Shown: positions 53,994-63,516 of the stretch, in pieces
Layout of the letters: every line of letters begins with the position of its first letter
Position numbering within the stretch: the stretch's first letter is position 1
DNA from: Nocardia cyriacigeorgica
Lineage (GTDB): Bacteria; Actinomycetota; Actinomycetes; Mycobacteriales; Mycobacteriaceae
Assembly: GCF_010868145.1 (NCBI RefSeq)
Contig: NZ_JAAGUY010000009.1
Location: 1-64,000 of the forward strand
Direction of reading: 5' to 3'
Length of the DNA stretch: 64,000 nt
Position numbers and translations under genes: made by a program
The notes under the pieces: generated by a model
The model's database searches: none
Seen by the model: the letters and a program-made list of their open reading frames with translations, nothing else
Told to the model about the DNA's origin: nothing

Positions 53994-55178
53994 ATGACCA
54001 TTCTGACCGAGACGAAGGACGGCCCGCTCGTCCTCACACCGGACCAGGTCGAGGAGATCGGCCGTGCGCTCGACGAGCTGCGCGACCGCATCGTCGCCGA
54101 CCTCGGCGAGCGCGACCGCGAGTACATCTATTCGATCATCAAGGCGCAGCGCGGTTTCGAGATCGCCGGCCGCGGCCTGATGTACCTGGGGTTCCTGCCG
54201 CCGTTCTGGCTGGCCGGCGTCGCCGCGCTCGGTGTGTCCAAGATCCTGGACAATATGGAGATCGGCCACAACGTCATGCACGGCCAGTACGACTGGATGC
54301 GTGAACAGGGCCTCAATTCCCGTGTGTTCGAATGGGATACCGTCTGCCCGGCGGACCAGTGGAAGCATTCGCACAACTACATGCACCACACCTATACCAA
54401 TATCCACGGTCGCGACCGCGATATCGGGTACGGCATCCTGCGCATCGACGAGGGCCAGAAGTGGAATCCGTACTACCTGGGCAACCCGGTGTACGCGTTC
54501 CTGCTGATGGTGTTCTTCGAATGGGGCGTGATGCTGCACGACCTGGAGGCCGACAACATCATTCAGGGCAAGCGCAAGTGGTCAGATCTGAAGCCGCTGA
54601 TCAAGGGCCAGCTGCGTAAATCCGGGCGTCAGGTGCTCAAGGACTACATCATCTTCCCGGCGCTGACCGGGCCACTGTTCGTCAGCACCCTGGCCGGTAA
54701 CTTCACCGCGAACATCGTCCGCAACCTGTGGGCGTACTCGATCATCTTCTGCGGACACTTCCCGTCGGGCGTACAGACGTTCACCGAGGAGGAGACCGAG
54801 GTCGAGACCCGCGGCGAGTGGTACGTCCGGCAGATGCTCGGCTCGGCCAATATCTCCGGCGGCACACTGTTCCACATCATGTCGGGCAACCTGTCGCATC
54901 AGATCGAGCACCATCTGTTCCCGGACCTGCCCGCCAATCGTTACCCGGAGATGGCTCCCGAGGTCGAAGAGCTCTGCAAGAAATACGGTCTTCCGTACAA
55001 CACCGGCCCGTTCAGCAAGCAGATCGGTTCGGTGTGGGTGAAGATTTTCCAACTGGCTCTGCCGCCGCGTCTGCTCGAATCTCGTTTCGCCGCCCTGCTG
55101 CCCGCTGCACTGCGGAAGAAGCCGGCACCCGGTGTTATCGTGATTCGACAGCGGAAGGCTACCGAAGTGGGCGTGTAA
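53994..55178 (+). CDS. desA3: Stearoyl-CoA Delta9-type desaturase
   Basis: A 394-residue membrane di-iron desaturase. Three histidine boxes are present: HNVMH (92-96), HSHNYMHH (125-132) and HQIEHH (302-307). Two hydrophobic pairs flank the first and last boxes. It introduces a double bond into long-chain acyl-CoA for membrane and storage lipids, fed by the reductase upstream. An aaggggag ribosome-binding site precedes ATG 53994. Confidence 0.93.
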   Translation: MTILTETKDGPLVLTPDQVEEIGRALDELRDRIVADLGERDREYIYSIIKAQRGFEIAGRGLMYLGFLPPFWLAGVAALGVSKILDNMEIGHNVMHGQYDWMREQGLNSRVFEWDTVCPADQWKHSHNYMHHTYTNIHGRDRDIGYGILRIDEGQKWNPYYLGNPVYAFLLMVFFEWGVMLHDLEADNIIQGKRKWSDLKPLIKGQLRKSGRQVLKDYIIFPALTGPLFVSTLAGNFTANIVRNLWAYSIIFCGHFPSGVQTFTEEETEVETRGEWYVRQMLGSANISGGTLFHIMSGNLSHQIEHHLFPDLPANRYPEMAPEVEELCKKYGLPYNTGPFSKQIGSVWVKIFQLALPPRLLESRFAALLPAALRKKPAPGVIVIRQRKATEVGV

Positions 55179-55520
55179 ATGATCGGGAAATTCGAAGCCA
55201 ACAAAGATTTGATCCAGGAATTGACGTCTTCCGGTGCCAGGCATGTCGGCAATATCGCCACCATCATCACCGGCACCGTCGCCGACGTCACCCGGGAGAT
55301 CGGTGAGTGGATCACCGACGCGATCGAAATGAACGAAGCGGCCGCAGCGGCCAAACGTGACGCCGCCGACGCGGTCGAGGTTTCCGCCGACGATCCGGAG
55401 TTCGCCGCCGAGCCCCGGGTCACCGACCTCGATGACGATCCGCGCTACGGACCTGATGCCACCCCGGCGAGCTATGTCGAGGCCGAGGTCGTCGATCCGG
55501 AGACCGACAGCCCGCGCTAG
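55179..55520 (+). CDS. Small acidic protein in the desaturase operon
   Basis: A 113-residue protein beginning at the base after the desaturase stop, so it is clearly co-translated. The N-terminal half is helical (ELTSSGARHVGNIATIITGTVADVTREIGEWI), the C-terminal half very acidic and probably disordered. A helper or stability factor for the desaturase is possible. No known domain. Confidence 0.7.
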   Translation: MIGKFEANKDLIQELTSSGARHVGNIATIITGTVADVTREIGEWITDAIEMNEAAAAAKRDAADAVEVSADDPEFAAEPRVTDLDDDPRYGPDATPASYVEAEVVDPETDSPR

Positions 55521-55739
55521 CCGGGGCACCGACCACCATCGCGGCGAACCCCGCGGATGGATGCGCCGGGCCGAGGGGCTCCGACTGGGACGGATACCCC
55601 CTCGGTACCGGCGCGATCCGTCTTCCTGGTGGCTGCGGTTCCACGCGGCCGCTGCCGCCTGGAACCGTCAGCGCACCGTCGGCAACTGCCCGCGCGTAGT
55701 GCCTGCACACCGGCAGTCGATGGGCTAGCCTCGGAGTCT

Positions 55740-56060
55740 GTGCCCGCCTATGTGTCCTCGCCCGAGTTGACATTCGGCTTCATGTTCGCGCTGGAAGACC
55801 CCGAGCGAATCGCCGAGGTCATCCGCGATCTCATGCTCCGCCAGACCGTATCGGTATTCCGGCTGGCCCGGCTGTCCGACGACGCGGGCCCACCGCAACG
55901 CTATGTCGTGAATTGGGCGTCGATTCCGCAGATCACCATCACCACCAGCGCACCCGAACCCGATGTACTGCGCGAAGGTCGCATCATGCTGGTGAACGCG
56001 TTTCTCGGCGAGGACGGCGATATCAGCCTGTACTCCGCGCACGGAGAAGCGCCCCACTGA
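55740..56060 (+). CDS. Conserved-looking protein of unknown function
   Basis: A 106-residue protein from GTG 55740 with an alternating hydrophobic pattern (TFGFMFALEDPERIAEVIRDLM, then RYVVNWASIPQITIT) suggesting a small alpha/beta fold. No ribosome-binding site is obvious and the start is uncertain (GTG 55752 is also possible). No homology is claimed. Confidence 0.5.
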   Translation: MPAYVSSPELTFGFMFALEDPERIAEVIRDLMLRQTVSVFRLARLSDDAGPPQRYVVNWASIPQITITTSAPEPDVLREGRIMLVNAFLGEDGDISLYSAHGEAPH

Positions 56061-56233
56061 CAGCAGATTTCCGGTCGGGATGGGGCGCAGGACCGCATCT
56101 GTTCACCGGCGAATGAGTTGTCGGCGTGTCGGTACCGCATCGTTGCCGATGCCGAACGCGTTGTGCGACACAATCACCACATACGGCGATCATGCCGCTC
56201 TGCTCCCCGAGCGTTGGTGAAGGAGTGTCGAAC

Positions 56234-56962
56234 ATGCAACCCGGCAATCCCGAGAATATCGGCATCCCCGCGACATCCGGCTATCCCGTCCACGTCCGCG
56301 GCGACCTGGACCCCGCGCTGTCGCGCTGGATGTGGCTGGTGAAGTGGATTCTCGCCATTCCGCACTACATCGTGTTGCTCTTCTTGCACATCGCGTACGC
56401 GGTCGTCACGATCATCGCTTTCTTCGCGATTTTGTTCACCGGGCGGTATCCGCGCGGCCTTTTCGATTTCAATGTCGGCGTGATGCGCTGGTCGTGGCGG
56501 GTCACGTTCTACGCGTGGGGTGTGCTCGGTACCGACAAATACCCGCCGTTCTCCCTCGATTCGAGGCCGGACTACCCGGCCGACGTCGTCGTCGACTATC
56601 CCGACCGCCTGCATCGCGGCTTGGTGCTGGTGAAGTGGTGGCTGCTGGCGATCCCGCACTATCTGCTGGTGGGTGCCATGGTGAGCGGCACCTGGGCCGC
56701 CACCGGCTGGGATGATGAGGACTGGTCGGGCGTCTATGCGCCCCCGCTGCTCGGTCTGCTGGTCTTGATCGCGGTCATCGCGCTGCTGTTCACGGCGCGC
56801 TACCCCGGTGGCCTGTACGACTTCGTCCTCGGGATCAACCGGTGGGCGTTGCGTGTACAGGCGTACTCCTCGCTGATGCGTGACGAGTACCCGCCCTTCC
56901 GGCTCGATCAGGGCGCCCGCGAGGGCGATATGCCGGACCGGCCCGTCGGCCTGGACAAATAG
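56234..56962 (+). CDS. DUF4389 membrane protein
   Basis: A 242-residue membrane protein of the DUF4389 family, recognised by two internal repeats: WLVKWILAIPHYIVLLFLHIAY with YPRGLFDFNVGVMRWSWRV, and VKWWLLAIPHYLLVGAM with YPGGLYDFVLGINRWALRV. About four helices. gaaggag precedes ATG 56234, preferred over an upstream frame start. Function unknown; these proteins are common in mycolata. Confidence 0.9.
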   Translation: MQPGNPENIGIPATSGYPVHVRGDLDPALSRWMWLVKWILAIPHYIVLLFLHIAYAVVTIIAFFAILFTGRYPRGLFDFNVGVMRWSWRVTFYAWGVLGTDKYPPFSLDSRPDYPADVVVDYPDRLHRGLVLVKWWLLAIPHYLLVGAMVSGTWAATGWDDEDWSGVYAPPLLGLLVLIAVIALLFTARYPGGLYDFVLGINRWALRVQAYSSLMRDEYPPFRLDQGAREGDMPDRPVGLDK

Positions 56963-56974
56963 CCCATCGTGGTT

Positions 56975-57006
56975 GCGGGTGGTGGCCGCTGGCGGCCACC
57001 ACCCGC
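56975..57006. terminator. Bidirectional terminator
   Basis: Perfect 13-bp arms (56975-56987 and 56994-57006) with a 6-nt loop, placed between the convergent ends of the DUF4389 and MFS genes. No T run. Confidence 0.85.
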
Positions 57007-57012
57007 GGTCTG

Positions 57013-58254
57013 TCAGCCCACCGGAACCGGCGCCGCCAACCGGCCGGCGCGGGTGAGCAGCGCAAGCCCGCCCGCCGAGATCGCTCCGATCACGATCAAC
57101 CCGGCCCAGGCCAGGGAACTGAGACCGGCCGCGCGTGCGGCGTCCAGGATGGTGCCGGTACCCAGATTGCCGAGCAGGATGCCGATGCCGACGATGGTGT
57201 TGTACAGCCCATAATGGGTGGCCACCAGCCGATCACCACACAGGGCGACCACGGTATCCATCTCGAACGGAAACACCGCCGCCGCGCCGACACCGAGCAC
57301 CGCCGCCGTCAGCAGCATGACGCCGATCGCCACCGGTGTGCCAAGCGCGGTTCCCGGTACCAGTAGCAGCGGCACGAACGCGGCGGCCAGGATCGCCATG
57401 CCGATGACAAGGCTCTGCGGCCGCCCCCAGCGTGCGGCGAACCAACGGGTGATCCGTAGCTGGCCTGCGATGGCGATGATCCCGGACACCACGAACACTG
57501 CCGTCATCAGGGTGGTGGCGGCCTCGGCGCCGACCACCCGAGTCGCCTGCATCGGCAAGGCCAGATACACCTGGAACGAGAGCACGTAACAGCCGATCAT
57601 CGCCGCGGCGAAGAGCAGGAACGGGCGATTGGCCACGACCACGCGCCAATCGTCGAGCACCGACGCCGACTTCTGTTCGGCCTCATGCTGCGGCAGCGCC
57701 CGCAGTTGGGCGATGGTCAACAGGGCGAACACAATCGCCGACCCAGCGGCGGTGGCACGGAAGTCGAGGGTCATCAACGCCAGCCCGACCACCGGACCGA
57801 ACAGGATGCCGGCCTGGTAGAAGATATTGAACATCGCGAAGGCCTCGACCCGGCGGTCGGCGGAATCCACTGCGAGATAGGCGCGCACCGCCGGATTGAA
57901 CAGCGCACCGGCGAAACCGGTAGCAGCCGAGGCGATCAGCAGCGCCGGTAGCGAATCCGCGAAGGCCAGCAGAGCGAAACCAGCCGTGCGCAACAAACAT
58001 CCGGCCACGATCAGCGGTTTGTAGCCGAGTCGATCGGCCAGTGTGCCGCCGACCAGGAACATACCCTGCTGGCTGAAGTTGCGGATGCCGAGCACCAGTC
58101 CGATCGCCCACGCCGCCAGCCCAAGTGGCCCGGCCATGTAACCGGCCAGGTAGGGCATCAGCATGAAAAAGCCGGTGTTGATGGCGAACTGATTGATCAT
58201 CAGCATCCGGCTCGGTGTGCTGAAACTGCGATACGTCGTGACGAACTCGGTCAC
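57013..58254 (-). CDS. MFS transporter of the lpqS-cysK2 operon (Rv0849-like)
   Basis: A 413-residue major facilitator with about 12 helices and a typical first-loop [19 protein letters not shown] 58254 overlaps the cysK2-like stop (GTGA). The order lpqS, cysK2, MFS equals Rv0847-Rv0848-Rv0849 of M. tuberculosis, a copper-inducible operon under RicR, so an export role linked to copper or sulfur stress is likely. Substrate unknown. Confidence 0.83.
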   Translation of the reverse strand: MTEFVTTYRSFSTPSRMLMINQFAINTGFFMLMPYLAGYMAGPLGLAAWAIGLVLGIRNFSQQGMFLVGGTLADRLGYKPLIVAGCLLRTAGFALLAFADSLPALLIASAATGFAGALFNPAVRAYLAVDSADRRVEAFAMFNIFYQAGILFGPVVGLALMTLDFRATAAGSAIVFALLTIAQLRALPQHEAEQKSASVLDDWRVVVANRPFLLFAAAMIGCYVLSFQVYLALPMQATRVVGAEAATTLMTAVFVVSGIIAIAGQLRITRWFAARWGRPQSLVIGMAILAAAFVPLLLVPGTALGTPVAIGVMLLTAAVLGVGAAAVFPFEMDTVVALCGDRLVATHYGLYNTIVGIGILLGNLGTGTILDAARAAGLSSLAWAGLIVIGAISAGGLALLTRAGRLAAPVPVG

Positions 58255-59522
58255 CGGATGGTCTCCTGTGCGGTCGAGGCATGGTCGTGGCGCCGGTCGA
58301 TGTCATCGGCCATCGGCCGATGCGATGTCGTAGCCGGTTCGGTACGGCGCCCACGCGGATCGAGCACGGTGGTGCAGCGGGTCCAGCTGGTGACCACTGC
58401 TTCGCCGGGGTGCGTGATCGTCGCGGGTTCGTCCGGCACCGGAATACCGAGCAGGCCGTGCGTGTGGCAATAGTCGTCGTTGTAGACGGTGTCGAAATAA
58501 CGCAGCGGACCGTCCGGGAATACCGCCGCGATCCGCACGTCCGGCTCGCTGGTACGTGCCAGCCACCCGGCGACCAACGCCACCGCACCGACGCTCCATC
58601 CACCGCTGGCATAGTGGGTCGCCGTCAGTGCCCGGCACGCCCACACCGCCTCTGACGGTGCGACCCAATGGATTTCGTCGAACGCCGGATAGTCGACGTT
58701 ATCGGGATGGATGCTGGACCCGAGCCCGCGCATCAGTCGCGGCCCCGCAGGCTGTCCGAAGATGGTGGAGGCCACGGTATCGACGCCAACGAGCTTCAGA
58801 TGCGGAAAGTATCGGCGCAGCACCCGTGCGACTCCGGATGAATGGCCGCCGGTGCCCACCGAGCAGACCAGTACGTCGATCCGGCCCAGCTGTGCCACCA
58901 GCTCCAGCGCCAGTGACTCGTAGGCGTCGCGGTTGTCGGGATTGCGGTACTGGTCCGGGCACCAGGCCCGGGGATCCTCGGCCAACAGCTCGGCGACGCG
59001 ATCGCGGCGGGCCTGCTGCCAGCCACCCACCGGATGTGGCTGTTCCACCATCTCGACTCGCGCGCCGTAGGCGGTGAGCATATGCCGCATGAGCGGTTCC
59101 AGCCCGGGATCGGTGACAAGGGTGACCGGGTGGCCGTGCACCATCCCGGCCAGCGCAAGCCCGAGCCCGAGGGTGCCGCTGGTGGATTCGATGATCGGAT
59201 CGCCGGGCGCGAGCTCACCGCGTGCGGTGGCGCGCTCGACCATGTGCAGGGCGGTGCGGTCCTTCATACCGCCGGGATTGGCGCCCTCGAGTTTGGCCCA
59301 GAACCCGCGACCGGAGGGTGCCAATGGTTCGGTCACCCACAGGACGGGCGTATTACCGACCATGGTGGCCGGGCGTGGGCAGCGGTTGGCAGTGGTCAGC
59401 AGTGCCGCCGGGCTGACGTGGGCGTCAGCTGCGTGCCGGTGCGTGTCGGTTCCGGGCCGAGTGGCCGAGGCATGCAGAGACATGGCAGCAGGCAGGGCAG
59501 CACTGTGCAGTGCAGAGGTCAT
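58251..59522 (-). CDS. cysK2: CysK2-like PLP enzyme (S-sulfocysteine synthase type)
   Basis: A protein of up to 423 residues of the fold-II PLP cysteine synthase family. Lys in [29 protein letters not shown] and the phosphate loop [13 protein letters not shown] are visible. It closely fits CysK2, which in M. tuberculosis makes S-sulfocysteine and whose gene lies between lpqS and an MFS gene as here. The start is uncertain (59522 or 59483); the extra N-terminal 40 residues look low-complexity. Confidence 0.85.
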   Translation of the reverse strand: MTSALHSAALPAAMSLHASATRPGTDTHRHAADAHVSPAALLTTANRCPRPATMVGNTPVLWVTEPLAPSGRGFWAKLEGANPGGMKDRTALHMVERATARGELAPGDPIIESTSGTLGLGLALAGMVHGHPVTLVTDPGLEPLMRHMLTAYGARVEMVEQPHPVGGWQQARRDRVAELLAEDPRAWCPDQYRNPDNRDAYESLALELVAQLGRIDVLVCSVGTGGHSSGVARVLRRYFPHLKLVGVDTVASTIFGQPAGPRLMRGLGSSIHPDNVDYPAFDEIHWVAPSEAVWACRALTATHYASGGWSVGAVALVAGWLARTSEPDVRIAAVFPDGPLRYFDTVYNDDYCHTHGLLGIPVPDEPATITHPGEAVVTSWTRCTTVLDPRGRRTEPATTSHRPMADDIDRRHDHASTAQETIR

Positions 59523-59627
59523 GGTGAACAGTCGATTCTGTGCGGTCGCTGATCGCAGCGAGGAGGTGTGAGTGCGTAAAAGCACGAACACCGGCCGGCC
59601 CGGCAGCATCGGCCTGACGCTGGCCGA

Positions 59628-60053
59628 TCAGATCCGGGCGATACAGAATCGAGTGAGCAGATCGCGGCCGCTGAGGGCAGGCGGACCGCTGGACGGCGGT
59701 GCCCGCACCCCATGCGCGAGCATGGCCGTGAGCGAGAGGGCAAAGATCAGCAGCGCGGCGAGGACAAGCAAATCGACCAGGCTGACACCGCTGCGTGGCA
59801 ATGTCGCGAGGACCGCCTCGGTGGGCAGATGCCGATCCGGCTCACCGGCATGCGGATGCGGAATCGCCAGCGCACGGACCGCCTCGGGGCTCGCAATGCC
59901 CGGATCGGTCGATTCGAGATGCGGATGCACAACCGCCGACGCGTGCGCGGGGAAGACATGGCATTCCGGTAGCGACATCGCGATCGACCACACCGCGAAC
60001 AGGAACGCGACAACGACCCGGATACCCGGGGTACGTATCGCGCCGATGGTCAC
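59628..60053 (-). CDS. lpqS: LpqS-like His-rich exported protein
   Basis: A 141-residue protein: an N-terminal hydrophobic anchor (residues 10-28), a His/Cys-rich stretch (ECHVFPAHASAVVHPHLE, then IPHPHAGEPDRH) suited to copper binding, a second hydrophobic segment near 90-112 and the ending GRDLLTRFCIAR, which matches mycobacterial LpqS as I recall it. GTG 60053 lies 11 nt from a candidate CsoR/RicR operator. Head gene of the operon with cysK2 and an MFS exporter. Confidence 0.8.
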   Translation of the reverse strand: MTIGAIRTPGIRVVVAFLFAVWSIAMSLPECHVFPAHASAVVHPHLESTDPGIASPEAVRALAIPHPHAGEPDRHLPTEAVLATLPRSGVSLVDLLVLAALLIFALSLTAMLAHGVRAPPSSGPPALSGRDLLTRFCIARI

Positions 60054-60064
60054 GTCTGCCGATG

Positions 60065-60088
60065 GTACAACCCTCCCGGTGGTGGGAC
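60065..60088. promoter_or_regulatory. Candidate RicR/CsoR-type copper operator
   Basis: An imperfect 24-bp palindrome, arms GTaCaACC and GGTgGgAC, just upstream of the lpqS start. GT...CC/GG...AC symmetry around a C/G-rich core resembles CsoR-family operators. Predicted from context. Confidence 0.5.
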
Positions 60089-60098
60089 GGTGGGCGTG

Positions 60099-60413
60099 CT
60101 ATCGGGCTCCGGGTGCCACTCGTTTCGTCGTCGTCGAGCTCGCGGGCCGATCGGCGCAGGCGAGGCCGTCGGCTTTGCCGTCCAGCTGATCGAGCTGGGT
60201 GGTGTATCCGGAAGCGCCGCGGCGCAGCGGCGCCTTGCCTGCATCCCACACCTGCGTGCAGTTCTGGAATGGTTGCGCGCTGGTGGCGGCCGCCCCGTGT
60301 GAGGAGCTCGACGAGCGGCGCTTCTTACCCGAGCCGCAACCGCTCATCGACAGCACCAGAACGGCGGCGAGCAACGCGCCGAGCATCATGAGCACAGGCC
60401 GAGACTTGACCAT
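60099..60413 (-). CDS. Lipoprotein with excalibur domain
   Basis: A 104-residue exported lipoprotein: lipobox MSGC (Cys26), a Ser-rich linker, then an excalibur-type calcium-binding motif (NCTQVWDAGKAPLRRGASGY, LDGKADGLAC) at residues 51-87. Two cysteines likely form a disulfide as in the family. It lies upstream of lpqS in the same direction, with the operator between them. Confidence 0.82.
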   Translation of the reverse strand: MVKSRPVLMMLGALLAAVLVLSMSGCGSGKKRRSSSSSHGAAATSAQPFQNCTQVWDAGKAPLRRGASGYTTQLDQLDGKADGLACADRPASSTTTKRVAPGAR

Positions 60414-60585
60414 GATCGGGTCCCCCCAAAGGCTTTCGGATCATATGAACGTCAGCCAGTATCGCCGAGCGCGCGAACTTGCGCAACGAGTAGGCCGCCA
60501 GTTCGTCACGGGCAGTATGTATTCCGACTGTCATTCCGATCAGCAGCGCGATCATCATCGCCGCGAGCAGTGCTATCGCCGTCAT
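60325..60585 (-). CDS. Small membrane protein (tentative)
   Basis: An 86-residue frame from ATG 60585 with one strong hydrophobic helix (MTAIALLAAMMIALLIGMTVG) then a charged, Arg-rich part. It overlaps the excalibur lipoprotein by 89 nt in another frame, which lowers confidence; only the N-terminal part looks protein-like. Confidence 0.38.
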   Translation of the reverse strand: MTAIALLAAMMIALLIGMTVGIHTARDELAAYSLRKFARSAILADVHMIRKPLGGPDHGQVSACAHDARRVARRRSGAVDERLRLG

Positions 60586-60788
60586 CGGTTCACCTTCGTG
60601 TGCGGACCGGCCACCAGGCGATGTGCGGCGCTGATCGGCCGGCGCAGGGGTGGTGAGCCGCTCGCCGGAGTGGTTTGCACTCCGGCCGTCGTGTGTCGCG
60701 CGAGCGCGCGGGGTTGTCACTCGTTCATCCGCACCGGGATAGTCGCCGTTACGGCGACACGCGGATGCGGTGAGCGGTGAACATCACG

Positions 60789-61775
60789 TCAGCGAGCGGA
60801 CTGATAGATCCGGCGGACTATGTCTTCGATCTCGGGTTCCTCGATGGACAGATCACGCACCTCGGCCCGCTCCGATACCGCGGCGAGCAGGTAGGCGGCC
60901 GTGGTGGCCTCGGCGTCGAAGGCCAGTCGCTGACGCACGCCGCCACCCTCACTGGATACCAGGGTCGCGCCCGGTAGATCGGTCATCTCCGGTGTCGGCT
61001 CGGCGAGGTCCACCACCAGGACCCGGCGCGCGCCCACCGTGGTGCCAAGCCCGGCCAGCGAGCCGTCGTAGACCAGGCTGCCGTGGTCGACGACCAGCAC
61101 ACGATCGCAGAGCCGCTCGATATCGCCCATATCGTGGGTGGTCAACAGCAAGGTAGTGCCGCGCTGGGTGCGCTCGTCGCGCAGGAACTCGCGCAGTCGC
61201 TGTTTGGATAGGACATCGAGCCCGATGGTCGGCTCGTCCAGGATGACGAGTTCGGGGGAATGCAGCAGCGCGGCCGCGACCTCGGCCCGCATGCGCTGGC
61301 CCAGCGAGAGCTGCCGCACCGGGGTGTCGAGGGTGTCGCCCATCTCCAACTGTTCGATCAGCTCATGGGTGCGCTTGCGGGCGATTTCCTGATCGAGCCG
61401 GTGGATTGCGGAAAGAATCGAAAACGATTCGCGCAGTGGCAGATCCCACCACAATTGTGATCGCTGACCGAACACGACGCCGATCCGGCTCGCGAGTTGC
61501 CTGCGCTGGCGCACCGGTTCGAGCCCGCAGGTGCGCACGGTCCCCGAGGTCGGCACCAGGATGCCGGTCAGCATCTTGATGGTGGTGGATTTGCCCGCAC
61601 CGTTGGCGCCGATATAGCCGACCGCGGAGCCTCGCTCGACCCGGAAGGTCATCCGGTCGACGGCGGTCAGCACCTCGCGGCGCCTGCGCCAGCGGTTGCC
61701 GTCCTTACGGCGCAGCACGAATTGCCGGGTCAGCTCCTCGATCTCGATGATCGGATCTGCCATCGCATCGGTCAT
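60789..61775 (-). CDS. ABC transporter ATP-binding protein
   Basis: A 328-residue ABC-2 type ATPase with Walker A GANGAGKST, signature LSLGQRM and Walker B LVILDEPTIGLD. A C-terminal domain of about 90 residues follows (from HGSLVYDG), as in large-substrate exporters. It is the last gene of a three-gene operon, starting one base after the second permease stop. By layout it resembles viologen/daunorubicin-type exporters; substrate unknown. Confidence 0.9.
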   Translation of the reverse strand: MTDAMADPIIEIEELTRQFVLRRKDGNRWRRRREVLTAVDRMTFRVERGSAVGYIGANGAGKSTTIKMLTGILVPTSGTVRTCGLEPVRQRRQLASRIGVVFGQRSQLWWDLPLRESFSILSAIHRLDQEIARKRTHELIEQLEMGDTLDTPVRQLSLGQRMRAEVAAALLHSPELVILDEPTIGLDVLSKQRLREFLRDERTQRGTTLLLTTHDMGDIERLCDRVLVVDHGSLVYDGSLAGLGTTVGARRVLVVDLAEPTPEMTDLPGATLVSSEGGGVRQRLAFDAEATTAAYLLAAVSERAEVRDLSIEEPEIEDIVRRIYQSAR

Positions 61776-62597
61776 CTAGCCGCCGCCTCCCTGGTAGTGC
61801 CTGGTTCCGATCCGCCACATGCCGAGCGCGACCAGCCATACCCACAGTGCGGCGATCGGTGTCAGCCAGGCCAGCCACGCGGGCAGCAATGCGGGACCGG
61901 GCAGGCCGAGCAGCGCGATGGTCGGCAGATAGGCGGTGAACGCGACCGGAATGGCGAAACCGAACAGCAGCCGCAGCGGGGCCGGGAACACCGACGCGGG
62001 CTGGGTGGCAGCGAACATACCGCCGTAGGTGAAGCTGTTGGTGAGTTCGGATCCGTCGATCAAGTAGAACTGGCAGCCCGCCGCGCAGACGAACAGTCCA
62101 CCGAACAGGGCGATCGCGCTGACCATGGCCATCGTCAGGAGGGCAACCGAGCCGAGTGACCAGTCGATGTCGTTGCGGAACAGGCCGATGATCAGCACGG
62201 TTATGGAGACAATCGCGCGGGCGAAACGGCGCAGCGCGATATCGCCGGTGATCAGTTGCAGCAGCAACGGTTGGGGACGTAGATGGTAGGTGTCGAGGGT
62301 GCCGAGCCGGATCAGCGTCGGCAGCTGGTCGAGATGACCGAACAGCACCTGGGCCAGCGCGAAACCGGTGTTGCTCAACCCGAACAGCAGCAGTGCGCCG
62401 TCCAGATCGAGCCCGCCGATCACTCGTCCGCTGCCGAAGATCACCCATACCTCGCCGAATTCGGCCAGCCCCAATAGGAATGCGCCGAACAGGTCGCTGG
62501 CGAAGGAGAGCCGGTAGCTGCGCTGTGCGTCGAGCCGGGAACGCAGAACTGCGCGATACGGGGTGAACCAGGTGCCCGCCGCGCTCCGCTCAACCAC
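61776..62597 (-). CDS. ABC-2 family permease
   Basis: A 273-residue membrane protein with six hydrophobic helices and the typical N-terminal amphipathic segment (VLRSRLDAQRSYRLSFASDLFG). It overlaps the upstream permease gene by 8 nt and abuts the ATPase gene, so the two permeases probably form a heterodimer with a homodimeric ATPase. Of the ABC2_membrane_6 type by appearance. Confidence 0.88.
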   Translation of the reverse strand: MVERSAAGTWFTPYRAVLRSRLDAQRSYRLSFASDLFGAFLLGLAEFGEVWVIFGSGRVIGGLDLDGALLLFGLSNTGFALAQVLFGHLDQLPTLIRLGTLDTYHLRPQPLLLQLITGDIALRRFARAIVSITVLIIGLFRNDIDWSLGSVALLTMAMVSAIALFGGLFVCAAGCQFYLIDGSELTNSFTYGGMFAATQPASVFPAPLRLLFGFAIPVAFTAYLPTIALLGLPGPALLPAWLAWLTPIAALWVWLVALGMWRIGTRHYQGGGG

Positions 62598-63417
62598 CCT
62601 GCACCTCGAGCTTGCGGCGCCCAGCGCGCACCAGCACGTGGCCGAGCGTGCCGATCACGACCACCCAGAACAACTGAACCCCGACGACCTGCAGCGCATC
62701 CACGCCGAGCACCCGGCCCGACAGCACGTCGACCGGAGCCTGCAGAATCGAGGGGAAGGGCGTTGCGTTCGCGACGGTGCGCAGCCAGTCGGGGAACACG
62801 TGGACCGGCACGGCGAGACCGGCGAGAAATACGCCGCAGGTCCGGTGCAGGATCTCGATCCCACGCGTCTCCACAACCCAGAAGCCGACAGTGGTCACCG
62901 CGAACAAGCAGAGGAACGACACCGCCACCGCCAGCACTACGCTGATCAAACCCAGCAGGTACGGGCCGGGTGTATCGGGCATAGCCAACCCGAAAGTGAG
63001 TGCTCCGACCAGAATGCTCGGCAGCCCGCGTGGCAGCAGCGTGCATGCCGCGCGGCCGAGATCGGCGGCCAGGTAGCCGAGCTGCACATCGACCGGGCGC
63101 AGGAAGTCGATCGCGATGTCACCGTTGCGCACGCGTTCGCGCAATTCCGTGTGCGGCCCCATGAATTGGACCGCGCCGAGCAAGCCCTGGGATATCCACA
63201 CGTAGGCACCGATGCTGTCGGCGTCGTAGCCGGCGAAACTGCCGGCCGCCCCCACCGCGGCCACCATGACCGCCGCACGAACGAACCCGAAGACACAGTT
63301 GGTGAACAGCCCCGCGAACATGGCCAGTTTGTACTGCCACTGCCGACGGAACCCGGCCACTCCCAGGTGCCAGTACACCGCAGACGACCTGCGCAGATCC
63401 CGCGCGGCGGTGAGCAC
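62590..63417 (-). CDS. ABC-2 family permease
   Basis: A 275-residue membrane protein with six helices, paralogous in layout to the next gene (YWHLGVAGFRRQWQYKLAMFAGLFTN start). GTG 63417 has gggaggggg upstream and is preferred over a start 30 nt earlier. First gene of the exporter operon; the promoter probably lies at 63418-63516. Confidence 0.88.
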   Translation of the reverse strand: MLTAARDLRRSSAVYWHLGVAGFRRQWQYKLAMFAGLFTNCVFGFVRAAVMVAAVGAAGSFAGYDADSIGAYVWISQGLLGAVQFMGPHTELRERVRNGDIAIDFLRPVDVQLGYLAADLGRAACTLLPRGLPSILVGALTFGLAMPDTPGPYLLGLISVVLAVAVSFLCLFAVTTVGFWVVETRGIEILHRTCGVFLAGLAVPVHVFPDWLRTVANATPFPSILQAPVDVLSGRVLGVDALQVVGVQLFWVVVIGTLGHVLVRAGRRKLEVQGG

Positions 63418-63516
63418 AACCGACCCCCTCCCGATGCCGAGGCACAAGGGTACGACTCTACCCGCCGGGCGTGGTCGGTGAAAGTGTTTATCGCTGAGGT
63501 GGATCCGCGAGCGCGG

